Shown piece after piece: positions 45,635 through 53,998 of a DNA stretch of 64,000 nt. The stretch comes from Hahella sp. HNIBRBA332. GTDB lineage: Bacteria; Pseudomonadota; Gammaproteobacteria; Pseudomonadales; Oleiphilaceae. The translations under genes were made by a program, and so were the position numbers. The number at the start of each line of letters is the position of its first letter. The first letter of the stretch is position 1. The notes below the pieces were generated by a model. It was given only the letters and a program-made list of their open reading frames with translations, was not told the origin of the DNA and made no database searches. The DNA is taken from NCBI RefSeq assembly GCF_030719035.1, contig NZ_CP132203.1, positions 5,474,501 through 5,538,500 of the forward strand, in the 5' to 3' direction.

Positions 45635-46480
45635 TTAACCTTTGACTGCGCCAGCGGTGAGGCCGGACACAATGCGACGTTGAAACACTAATACCAGCGC
45701 CACCAGCGGCACGGTCACGATGACCGACGCGGCCATGATCACGCCCCAGGGCAACTCATGCTGGCTGCTGCCGCTGATCAACGCGACGGCGACTGGCACC
45801 GTGCGCTGCCCGTCAGTGAGCGTGAACGTCAGGGCGAACAGAAACTCATTCCAGGCGGCGATGAACGCCAGCAGTCCGGTAGTGACCAGCGCTGGCCACA
45901 TCATCGGCAGAAAGACCCGGAAGATAATGGTCAGGTTGGAGGCGCCATCCAGAATCGCCGCTTCTTCCACTTCCTTCGGCATCTGCTTCATGAAAGTGGT
46001 GAGCACCCACACCGTGAACGGCAGCGTGAAAATCAGATACGCCAGCACCAAGCCCAACAAGTTGTTGTACAAACCCAGGCCGCGAATCACTTCGAACAGG
46101 CCGGACAGCACCGCCACTTGCGGAAACATGGACACCGACAGAATCGCAATCAGCATCAGTCCGCGACCACGAAAATCGATCCGCGCCAGGGCGAAGGCGG
46201 CGGTCAGCCCCAGCATCAGCGACACCAGCACCACCGCGCTCGACACCATGACCGAGTTGAGGATGTTTTCCCCAAAAGCGGTGCCTTTGAACACGGAGAT
46301 ATAATTCGCCCACTGCACCGAGGTCGGCCAGTAGTCCACCACGAACAATTCACTGCCGGACTTGAATGACGTCAGAATCGCGTAATAGAAGGGGAACACG
46401 GAGAACACCACGATGGCCGCCACCAGCAGGTAAAAAGCGGTTTTACGCAGCAACTGTTTTGCATCGACAGTCTGTCTCAT
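45635..46480 (-). CDS. aglG: alpha-glucoside ABC permease (MalG-like)
   Basis: The product is 281 residues with six transmembrane segments. The cytoplasmic EAA loop, EEAAILDGASNLTIIFRVFLP, contacts the ATPase. The C-terminus ends GLTAGAVKG, as in MalG-type permeases. The stop of the preceding permease lies two bases from this start, a tightly packed operon. Confidence 0.92.
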   Translation of the reverse strand: MRQTVDAKQLLRKTAFYLLVAAIVVFSVFPFYYAILTSFKSGSELFVVDYWPTSVQWANYISVFKGTAFGENILNSVMVSSAVVLVSLMLGLTAAFALARIDFRGRGLMLIAILSVSMFPQVAVLSGLFEVIRGLGLYNNLLGLVLAYLIFTLPFTVWVLTTFMKQMPKEVEEAAILDGASNLTIIFRVFLPMMWPALVTTGLLAFIAAWNEFLFALTFTLTDGQRTVPVAVALISGSSQHELPWGVIMAASVIVTVPLVALVLVFQRRIVSGLTAGAVKG

Positions 46481-46481
46481 G

Positions 46482-47468
46482 TCAGTCCCCCACGCGCATA
46501 TGTTTGCGCCCCAGATACAGATAGGCCAACGTCAGCAACGCGATCACCAGGAACAACGCCGTCGACGCGGCGGAGCCGTATCCCACATCCTGGAAGTCCA
46601 CCAGTTGCTGGCGGGCGAAAACGGACATGGACATGGTGTCTTCACTGTTGGAAGTCAGCACGTAAATCAAATCGAAGATCCGCAGCGCGTCCAAAGCCCT
46701 GAACACCACCGCCACCAGGACGGCCGGCATGATCAACGGCAGCGTCACTCTGAAGAACACTCTTACTGGATGGATGCCATCCACTTTCGCCGCCTCATAG
46801 CAGTCCTTGGGCAGCATCTGCAATGCGGCGAGCATCAACAACGCCATAAAGGGCGTGGTTTTCCAGACATCCACCATAATCACCGCCACCATCGACAGAT
46901 CCGCATCCGCGGTCCAGGCCAGCGGCGCCGAGATCAGGCCGACTCCCATCAGCATGTCGTTGAGAATCCCGAACTGGTCGTGCAGCATCCAACTCCACAT
47001 CTTGGCCGAGACAATGGTGGGAATCGCCCAAGGAATCAGCACCGCTGCGCGCACCAGACCGCGACCTGCAAAGTTCACGTTCAGGGCCAGCGCCACGATC
47101 ATGCCCAGCACCAGTTCCAGCGACACGGAGATCAGTGTGAACGTCAAGGTATTCCACACTGACTTCCACCATACGGCGTCGGCCAGGAGGCCGTACCACT
47201 CGCCATCTTCCTTGTATAAATAGTTCCCCCAGCCGATGAACTCGGCTGCGTTGAGATCTGACAGACTGGCGTCAGTGAAACTGAACCAGATCGTGCGTAG
47301 TAGCGGCCAACCGGCGACCAACAGCAGCGTACAGATCATCGGGGCCAGGAACAGCCAGGCGCTGCGGGCGCGCTGGCGTTGTCGGGACGACTGGGACATC
47401 TTGTCGCTTACCTCAGGCCGGGGAGGCGCTGCGGATGCAGCGCCTGATTGAGAGAGTTTCATTTCCAT
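46482..47468 (-). CDS. aglF: alpha-glucoside ABC permease (MalF-like)
   Basis: The product is 328 residues, or 326 if translation starts two codons in at 47462, which has better spacing from a GGAA. Six transmembrane segments follow a basic N-terminus. The EAA loop is YEAAKVDGIHPVRVFFRVTLP. It pairs with the MalG-like permease. The start overlaps the end of the binding-protein gene by ten bases. Confidence 0.92.
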   Translation of the reverse strand: MEMKLSQSGAASAAPPRPEVSDKMSQSSRQRQRARSAWLFLAPMICTLLLVAGWPLLRTIWFSFTDASLSDLNAAEFIGWGNYLYKEDGEWYGLLADAVWWKSVWNTLTFTLISVSLELVLGMIVALALNVNFAGRGLVRAAVLIPWAIPTIVSAKMWSWMLHDQFGILNDMLMGVGLISAPLAWTADADLSMVAVIMVDVWKTTPFMALLMLAALQMLPKDCYEAAKVDGIHPVRVFFRVTLPLIMPAVLVAVVFRALDALRIFDLIYVLTSNSEDTMSMSVFARQQLVDFQDVGYGSAASTALFLVIALLTLAYLYLGRKHMRVGD

Positions 47469-48739
47469 TTTCCGTTACGGGCGAATCGACGCAGTTGACC
47501 TTCCAACTGAGCCAGACTGGCTTCGGCTTTTTCCTTGCCGGATACAACGCTGTGAACGGCGTTGAAAAAGGCGGTGCTGACCTGGTTGTACTTGCTCTTG
47601 GTCACACTGGAGGGACGCGGCACGCCGCTGACGAAGGTTTCGTACAGGCTGCCAAAGAAAGGCGTCGCCGCCAGCACTTCTTTATCCTTATACAACGCGT
47701 TGATAGTGGGGTTATAAGACGCTTTGATGGCCCGGCGCTTCTGCTCTTCATAGCTGGTCAGATACATAACCAGATCTGCGGACAGCTTCGGATTTTTAGC
47801 GTATTTGGAAACCGCCAGCTGCCAGCCTCCCAGTGTGGCGCTGTGGCGACCGTCTTCACCGCCTTTCGGCAGAGCGACTACGCCCACTTTGCCTTTGATG
47901 GCGCTGTCTTCCGCCTGAGAAAGCGACCAGGCGTATGGCCAGTTACGCATGAACACGGCGTTGCCGGACTGAAACACACCGCGGGATTCTTCTTCCGCAT
48001 AGTTGGTCACGCCCTGAGGACTGATGGTTCCCACCCAACCGGCGGCGGTATTGAGCGCCTTGGCGGCCTGCGGGTTGTTGATAGTGATCTTGCCGTTCTC
48101 GTCCACCACGGTGCCGCCGTTGAAGCTGGCGACCCACTCCGTGGCGTTACAGGTCAAACCTTCATAGGCGCGCCCCTGCCAGACGAAGCCCCACATTTTG
48201 TCATTGCCGGCCTTCCGCTCGCCTTCCTGCACCAGCTTCGCGGAGGCTTCCAGTTGCTCCCAGGTTTCCGGGGGCTGCTGGTTATACTTCTCCAGCAGAT
48301 CTTTACGGTAATAAAGCACGCCGGCGTCAGTAAACCAGGGCATGGCCACCAGTTTGCCGTCGACGGTGTTGTTGTTGACGATGGATTCGAAATGGTCTTT
48401 CTCAGCGCCATTGCTGAAAGGTTTGAGGTCGACGAAGTATTGGCCCAGCATACCCGGCCACACCACGTCGATTTGGAATATGTCGATGTCCTGGCTGCCC
48501 GCAGCCAGCAATTGCTGGTAGAGCGCCAGACGTTCGGATGAGGAATTGGGAGTGGACACCACCTTCACCTCATTGCCGGTTTTCTCCGCCCAGGCCTTGA
48601 CGCCTTCCTTGCACAACTCCAGTTCCGCGCCGACGGCGCCGCAGGAGATGGTCAGCGTTTCCGCATGCGCTTGCAGACTGAAAGCGGCGGACAAAAATAC
48701 ACCCGTACCAATAGCGTTAATTATGGTTTTTTTCATCAT
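47459..48739 (-). CDS. aglE: alpha-glucoside ABC substrate-binding protein
   Basis: The product is 426 residues; GGAGG precedes the ATG. A signal peptide (INAIGTGVFLSAAFSLQAHA) exports it to the periplasm. The fold is family 1 sugar-binding (MalE/ThuE-like): DIDIFQIDVVWPGMLGQ, AMPWFTDAGVLYYRKDLLEKY, FVWQGRAYEGLTC. Gene order binding protein, two permeases, glucosidase, ATPase matches aglEFGAK. Substrate is probably maltose, trehalose or sucrose. It is the first gene of the operon, whose promoter should lie in 48740-48850. Confidence 0.93.
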   Translation of the reverse strand: MMKKTIINAIGTGVFLSAAFSLQAHAETLTISCGAVGAELELCKEGVKAWAEKTGNEVKVVSTPNSSSERLALYQQLLAAGSQDIDIFQIDVVWPGMLGQYFVDLKPFSNGAEKDHFESIVNNNTVDGKLVAMPWFTDAGVLYYRKDLLEKYNQQPPETWEQLEASAKLVQEGERKAGNDKMWGFVWQGRAYEGLTCNATEWVASFNGGTVVDENGKITINNPQAAKALNTAAGWVGTISPQGVTNYAEEESRGVFQSGNAVFMRNWPYAWSLSQAEDSAIKGKVGVVALPKGGEDGRHSATLGGWQLAVSKYAKNPKLSADLVMYLTSYEEQKRRAIKASYNPTINALYKDKEVLAATPFFGSLYETFVSGVPRPSSVTKSKYNQVSTAFFNAVHSVVSGKEKAEASLAQLEGQLRRFARNGKWK

Positions 48740-48852
48740 GGATTCCTCCGAGTTATTGTTATATGGAGCACATTACGTGGATTGCGAGAATGAAAATAAA
48801 GATACACCGTATGCGGAGCGACCGTGAGGACGCCGCCGGCATCAAACCCGCG

Positions 48853-49260
48853 TCAGATCAAAGACCAGGCGCTGGGAGATACGACTACGGAATGGATTGA
48901 ACCCTCGCGACGCCCCGCATGGCCGGCGACGCCGGAGCCAATACTGCGTCGTGCGATGCGCCAACTGTATGGCACCGCATGAGCGAAAGATTCTGCGAAC
49001 AGGGAAATGTGCTTGCCGAAAGGATTTACGACTACGCTGGCGCGATTCGTTGTTTGAGGTTTCTGCGGCTGCGGACGCGCTGAGGAGAGATCTTTGGCGC
49101 GGTTTAGAACATCAAACCAGGAACGGAATCCATGTTCCACAGCAACAAGATCCAACGCCTGGGCGTGGGAGATTCCTTGGCTGCGTTTGATTTTCTTGGC
49201 GTCACGCTTGAAATTCTTCAGCGTGGTTTCTGATACGTGTCTGCAGGTCGCATGATTCAT
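48853..49260 (-). CDS. hypothetical protein with helical N-terminal module
   Basis: The product is 135 residues. The first 55 (SETTLKNFKRDAKKIKRSQG ... EHGFRSWFDVLN) resemble a widespread short helical module seen at the N-terminus of plasmid and toxin-related proteins, ending in the GF-xx-W pattern. The rest is Arg/Ser/Val-rich and less protein-like, which could mean a frameshift or a decayed tail. No strong ribosome site is seen. It lies between the sugar operon and the second GH13 gene. Function unknown. Confidence 0.45.
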   Translation of the reverse strand: MNHATCRHVSETTLKNFKRDAKKIKRSQGISHAQALDLVAVEHGFRSWFDVLNRAKDLSSARPQPQKPQTTNRASVVVNPFGKHISLFAESFAHAVPYSWRIARRSIGSGVAGHAGRREGSIHSVVVSPSAWSLI

Positions 49261-49588
49261 AGCAATGTCTCGCTACAACGGCAATGACGCGGCCCACTCA
49301 CATCTTGTCTCATGAGTCACTAAACCTATAACACTCATAGATTTGTAGATAATGTCGTACTCGACTTTGCCTGTGTGGGCGGCAGGCGTATATCAACACC
49401 TGTGAGGATCGAAGTTAACAAAAACTTTTCTGCAACACAAGCGTCGGCTTTCACATAGCCCAAAATTCCATGCCGCGGGGTTACGTGGACAAGCCTCTGT
49501 CGCGCACGTACACTGGGCGCTACGGGCGTCAGACAAATAATCCGAACAGCAAAATTCGGCGCCAGGAAACCGGCAACGCGAGCGCTTT
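49261..49588. other. 328-base divergent intergenic region upstream of the second GH13 gene
   Basis: No gene is seen. AT-rich patches near 49320-49350 and 49415-49430 could hold promoters, but I find no convincing -35/-10 pair, operator repeat or terminator. Only a weak GCGAG precedes the GH13 ATG. Confidence 0.4.
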
Positions 49589-51271
49589 ATGAAATCATCC
49601 GATCCGCAACTCCAGGGAACGCGGAACAATCAGCGGCCACAGACGCAACGACCTGCAGACACTCAGGATGACTGGTGGAAATACGGCGTTATTTATCAGG
49701 TCAATGTGCGCAGCTTTTTCGACGCCAATAATGACGGCGTCGGCGATATCAAAGGCCTGACCGCAAAACTGGACTATTTCGTCGAACTGGGCGTCGCCGC
49801 CATTGCGCTGACGCCGGTGTTCACATCGCCCATGAGCGACTTCGGCTTCGATGTCAGCGATTACTACAGCCTTGATCCCGCTTTCGGCGATCTGGACGAT
49901 TTCGACACGCTGATCCTCGAGGCGAATAAACGCGGCCTCAGAGTGCTGCTCGACATCGTCATCAGCCATACTTCCGTGCAGCATCCCTGGTTCCTGGAAA
50001 GCAAACAGGATCGCAGTAATCCGAAAGCGGACTGGTATGTATGGGCGGACGCGCAGGCGGACGGCACGGTTCCCAATAACTGGCAGACCACTTTCGGCCA
50101 CCCAGCCTGGTCATGGAGCTCCACCCGCGGCCAATACTACCTGCATAACGCCACCAGCCGGCAGGCGGACCTCAACTTTCACAACAGCGAAGTTATCGCC
50201 GAGGTGCTCAATATTCTGCGGTTCTGGCTGGAGCGCGGCGTCGCCGGCTTCCGTCTGGACTGCCCGAACCTGTATACCCATGACAAAAAACTGCGCAATA
50301 ACCCGGCGCGGCGCAATATGGCGGCGATTCCCGAAGAAGCGCTGATCAACCCGTTCGAATACCAGTTGCAGATTTATAACCAGAATCGCCCCGAAACCCT
50401 GCCGACGCTGGCTCGTATCCGCCGCCTGTGCGACCGATATGAAGCCGCCTTGCTGGGCAGCGTCACCAGCAGCGCCACCTTTGAAATGCTGAACATTTAC
50501 AGCGGTTCCCAGGAAGGCCTGCAGATGGCCAATATTTACGAAGCGCTGCCCAGCGTCTGCAACCTGCCTAGTCTGGTCGACGTGGTGCGAACCTTCGAGG
50601 AGAATTGCGATCAGGTCTGGCCTTACTGGATGCTGAACAATCATGACGTCGCCCGTCTGGTGTCACGCTGGGAAGGCGACCATGATGCGCCCCGTCTGGC
50701 CGCCATTGTGCTGGCTCTGCATCTGTCCCTGCGGGGAACGCCGGTCCTGTTTCAGGGAGACGAGCTGGGTCTGGAGGAAGCCTATATTCCTTTCGATAAT
50801 CTGTGCGACCCTTACGGCAAACTATCCTGGCCGCAGTACATGGGGCGCGACGGCTGTCGTACGCCGCTGCCCTGGGATGACAACCTGCCCCACGCGGGTT
50901 TCTCCACCCATAAGCCCTGGCTGCCCATCGATCCGCGCCATCTGTCCCATGCCATCAACGTGCAGCAAATGGACCCTGAATCCGTTTTGCGCCGAGTGCA
51001 ACGATTCATCCAGTGGCGGGGCGAACAGCCGGAGATACTGTTGGGCTCCATGTCGATCATTCACGCCGATGCGTCAGTGCTGCTGCTGTTGCGTAAACAT
51101 AAAGGAGGGCGTTTGCTGGCCGCCTTTAATGTCTCCTATGAGCCAGCGGAGATAGAGCTTAACCTGCCGCAACCGCCAGAGGTTTTGAGCGGTCATGGCT
51201 TCGCCGGCGAGCTGCGGGACAATCGGATTTATCTCCCTCCTTACGAGGCGTTCTTTGGCCGTTTGCCCTGA
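49589..51271 (+). CDS. GH13 family protein lacking the acid/base glutamate (candidate pseudoenzyme)
   Basis: The product is 560 residues, cytoplasmic, clearly a paralogue of the alpha-glucosidase at 43958 (shared blocks such as HPWFxES, NPKADWYVWAD, GRDGCRTP, LPPYEAFFG). Region I (DIVISHTS), nucleophile Asp224 (GFRLD) and Asp353 (NNHD) are kept. Where the paralogue has the acid/base Glu272 in VGEIG, this protein has Ser291 in LGSVT (codon AGC at 50459-50461); the two align without gaps through the next 14 residues. Normal GH13 catalysis should therefore be absent. A sensory, inhibitory or binding role is possible; this is inference. A 25-residue polar N-terminal extension precedes the barrel. 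Confidence 0.9.
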   Translation: MKSSDPQLQGTRNNQRPQTQRPADTQDDWWKYGVIYQVNVRSFFDANNDGVGDIKGLTAKLDYFVELGVAAIALTPVFTSPMSDFGFDVSDYYSLDPAFGDLDDFDTLILEANKRGLRVLLDIVISHTSVQHPWFLESKQDRSNPKADWYVWADAQADGTVPNNWQTTFGHPAWSWSSTRGQYYLHNATSRQADLNFHNSEVIAEVLNILRFWLERGVAGFRLDCPNLYTHDKKLRNNPARRNMAAIPEEALINPFEYQLQIYNQNRPETLPTLARIRRLCDRYEAALLGSVTSSATFEMLNIYSGSQEGLQMANIYEALPSVCNLPSLVDVVRTFEENCDQVWPYWMLNNHDVARLVSRWEGDHDAPRLAAIVLALHLSLRGTPVLFQGDELGLEEAYIPFDNLCDPYGKLSWPQYMGRDGCRTPLPWDDNLPHAGFSTHKPWLPIDPRHLSHAINVQQMDPESVLRRVQRFIQWRGEQPEILLGSMSIIHADASVLLLLRKHKGGRLLAAFNVSYEPAEIELNLPQPPEVLSGHGFAGELRDNRIYLPPYEAFFGRLP

Positions 51272-51289
51272 GCAAACGGCGCGTACGGC

Positions 51290-51865
51290 TCAGAACCCGG
51301 ATCCAGGCTGCTTTAAAAACGTCAGTTCTTCCGGCGTGGACTCACGCCCAAGAATCCCGTTGCGATGGGGATATCGGCCATAACGTTTAATAATCGCCAG
51401 GTGTCTGTGTTCAAAATCCAGGTTGTTCTCCAGCCCGGGCTGGCAAAACAAGCGTACGGCCTCTTTATGGACCACGGCAGATTCGCTATGCATATATGGC
51501 ATATACAGAAAGCTCTTCTCCTCTACCCCCAGCTCCTTGTCCGCGCCCGCCCTCACGGCTTCCTGAGCCAACGCCAACGCCATGTTGTCCGCCGCGAAAG
51601 ACTCAGCCTGATCGCGATAGATATTGCGGGAAAACTGGTCCAGAACAATTACTTCCGCCAGCCTGCCGCGAGGCTCGTCGCGCCAGTGCGCCAGCTCACC
51701 TGACCTGGCAGCCGACAATAGGGCGCCGAAGCGTTCGGCGATGCGTCGGTCCAGCTCATCGCTTTTGCGAAACCAGTCCGCCGGGCTCAATTCTTCAAAC
51801 CAGAATCGCAGCACGTCATCGGCGGTCAGCGACGGCGCATTTTGCAAACCTGACTCTTTCGTCAT
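51290..51865 (-). CDS. DUF924-family protein
   Basis: The product is 191 residues from an ATG at 51865 with GAGGG seven bases upstream; an ATG two codons earlier is less well placed. The family is helical, TPR-like, widespread in proteobacteria and of unknown biochemistry. Hallmarks here are VLRFWFEELSPADWF, LAEVIVLDQFSRNIYRD, FLYMPYMHSES and NGILGRESTPEELTFL. It converges with the GH13 gene (18 bases apart) and is divergent from the gene at 51990. Confidence 0.9.
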   Translation of the reverse strand: MTKESGLQNAPSLTADDVLRFWFEELSPADWFRKSDELDRRIAERFGALLSAARSGELAHWRDEPRGRLAEVIVLDQFSRNIYRDQAESFAADNMALALAQEAVRAGADKELGVEEKSFLYMPYMHSESAVVHKEAVRLFCQPGLENNLDFEHRHLAIIKRYGRYPHRNGILGRESTPEELTFLKQPGSGF

Positions 51866-51989
51866 GTCCATCCCTCTGTAGTTTGTCTAAAATTAATAAC
51901 ATAAGGCAGTTTACACGCTGACCGTCATCGCCACTAATCAGACGCCTGTAACGTAACTCGTCAGGGCGTCCTGCAAGCAAAGGTGTCTC

Positions 51990-53411
51990 ATGCCCTCCGA
52001 CTCCCAGGATCTCACCAACTCCCGCGATCTTCAGCGCCGCCTCAAAAAGCTGAGTAAAAGCGAGCTGACTCAATTATTGCTGGAGTTGCACGGCAGACAT
52101 GAAGAAGTGGACGCCTTCATTGATTTGTTCCTGCTCCGGCGTTCCCCCACCGCCCTGTCCGCCAATCTGAGTGAACGCATTCAGGCGATTGGGCAAAGCC
52201 GACAGTTCATCCGCTATGGCGAAACCTTTGGGTATGCGGCGCAGTTACAGCAACTGTTGCAGGATATCGACGCGAGTCTGGTGGATGAATATCCGCTACA
52301 AGCCTGCGACATACTGGCGGAATTCATCACTACTCACGAAAAAGTATTCGTGCGTAGCGACGACTCCGCCGGCGCCATCAGCGATGTTTATCGCGAGGCG
52401 GTCGCCATGATGGCCAGGGCCATTGCGTCAGCGCGACGGCGTCAGCGCTTTCCCGAGGGCTATTGGTTAAGCCGTTTCGCCGAATGGCGCAACAAGGACG
52501 CCGGCAATCTTTTGCTTGGTTTATTGGCCTCAGATAAATCCTGCTTTACTGACAGCGAATTGAGCCAGTTGGCCTGGCGTTATGAGCGTCAGCTACGTCA
52601 GGCGGTGAAAAAAGGCCTGGCGCCCCAGGACGATTACTTTCGCGAGGCCTTGGCCGGCTTGCAGGGAACGGCCCAAGCGTTGAACGATCCGGATCTGTAC
52701 GCCCAGGCGGTCAAGCTGGCGTATCCCGAACTGAGCGTTTTTTTGAAGATCGAGCTGGCGGAAAACTATCTGAAAGCGTCCGAGCCCGACAAAGCGCTGG
52801 CCTGTCTGGACACGCCTGAGGCAGAGAATCCAGATCTGCTGAAAATACGTCTGCAGGCTTATGAACAGCTAGGCGATCGCACCAGCAAGCGCGAAGCTCT
52901 GCAACGCCTGTTCAACCTGGAGCCGACCCCGGAACATTTGCAGGCGCTACTGCAACTGGCTCCGCGCGAAGAGCGCGAGGCTATTATCGACGACGCCATC
53001 CAAAGCGCTGAGCAAGCTGGCGACGGGGCGTTGGCGGCCAGCTTGTTGCTGGAACTGCAACAGCCGCAAAGAGCGCTGGCGTTGCTGCAACAACAAGGCG
53101 CAGCGTTACAGCAGTACTATCATGGCGACCTGCTGGCGTTGGCGGAGCGGTTCAAAGAGCATCGCATTGGTTTGGGCGCCATTCTGTGCTATCGCGCCCT
53201 GCTGGAGGATATCCTCAATCGCAGTTACGCCAAGGCTTACGCCTATGCCGCCGATTACATGAAAGAGCTGGCGGAGCTGGACGCCGCTGGGCCAGACTAT
53301 AATGAATCGCCTGACCACGGCGCCTTTCTGGCGGAACTGCGCCGCGCGCACCCGGATAAAGCAGGGTTCTGGAGTCGAGTGGATGGCTCTGTATTGCTGC
53401 GCAGCGTCTGA
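51990..53411 (+). CDS. helical-repeat protein of unknown function (DUF6880-like)
   Basis: The product is 473 residues, almost entirely helical, with TPR-like repeats in the middle (LKIELAENYLKASEPDKALACL; SLLLELQQPQRALALLQQQG). An N-terminal LSKSELTQLLLELHGRHEEVDAFIDL and a C-terminal HGAFLAELRRAHPDKAGFWSRVD resemble DUF6880 proteins; the name is from memory. There is no signal or membrane segment. AGGTG precedes the ATG. Likely a cytoplasmic scaffold. Confidence 0.75.
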   Translation: MPSDSQDLTNSRDLQRRLKKLSKSELTQLLLELHGRHEEVDAFIDLFLLRRSPTALSANLSERIQAIGQSRQFIRYGETFGYAAQLQQLLQDIDASLVDEYPLQACDILAEFITTHEKVFVRSDDSAGAISDVYREAVAMMARAIASARRRQRFPEGYWLSRFAEWRNKDAGNLLLGLLASDKSCFTDSELSQLAWRYERQLRQAVKKGLAPQDDYFREALAGLQGTAQALNDPDLYAQAVKLAYPELSVFLKIELAENYLKASEPDKALACLDTPEAENPDLLKIRLQAYEQLGDRTSKREALQRLFNLEPTPEHLQALLQLAPREEREAIIDDAIQSAEQAGDGALAASLLLELQQPQRALALLQQQGAALQQYYHGDLLALAERFKEHRIGLGAILCYRALLEDILNRSYAKAYAYAADYMKELAELDAAGPDYNESPDHGAFLAELRRAHPDKAGFWSRVDGSVLLRSV

Positions 53412-53557
53412 TTGCAGCTTGCACATGCTGTTTTCAAAGTGCGTGGCGCAATGCGCGACACGCCCGACGCGAAAGCATAACCATCTGTTTTAGAAGGGGC
53501 TTATTAATGGCCTGAGTCTTGCCCATTATCGATAAAGCTTTAATGGAGCAAACCTTT

Positions 53558-53998
53558 ATGACTCATGCCCGACATACAGCGCTTACTTTGACGCTGACGA
53601 TTTCATCCTTGCTTATTCAGGGATGTGGAGGCGGGGGCGGCGCCAGCGGCTCGTCTGCGGTCGACAGCGCCCCTGCGCCCCAGACTACAGATTCCAGTGC
53701 TGTCTCCACCCTTTCAGCGATCTACAACGACAACGGGACCAAGCTGGACGCTTACGTTAGCAAACTGGCGATCGTCACCATTCCCGACTCGCTGCTCATC
53801 GAACCCCGCCTGTTTCTGAAGCTCTATGATGACCCCGGCGCGCCACTTTTTCTGGGAGAAATTATCCCGGTACAGAATGGACTGCTCTACGAGTACCGCA
53901 GGGAAGTCAGCCTGCTGCAAGGCCAGAATCAGCTTCATTACGACCTCTTTGGCGTCAGCGGAGACGTTCCCACTGTGACAGGAGATATTGCGCTATGA
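53558..53998 (+). CDS. small lipoprotein paired with the LruC-domain protein
   Basis: The product is 146 residues from an ATG at 53558 (GGAG upstream). A lipobox ending LLIQGC places the lipidated Cys at 23, followed by a glycine/serine-rich linker and a beta-rich domain of about 100 residues with no known family. Its stop overlaps the next ATG (ATGA), so the two proteins are translated together and probably work together at the outer membrane or surface. Confidence 0.75.
   Translation: MTHARHTALTLTLTISSLLIQGCGGGGGASGSSAVDSAPAPQTTDSSAVSTLSAIYNDNGTKLDAYVSKLAIVTIPDSLLIEPRLFLKLYDDPGAPLFLGEIIPVQNGLLYEYRREVSLLQGQNQLHYDLFGVSGDVPTVTGDIAL

Noticed and set aside
47435..48541. Plus-strand frame of 368 residues opposite the binding-protein gene
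   Set aside because: The minus strand has a complete signal peptide and binding-protein motifs; the plus frame has none.
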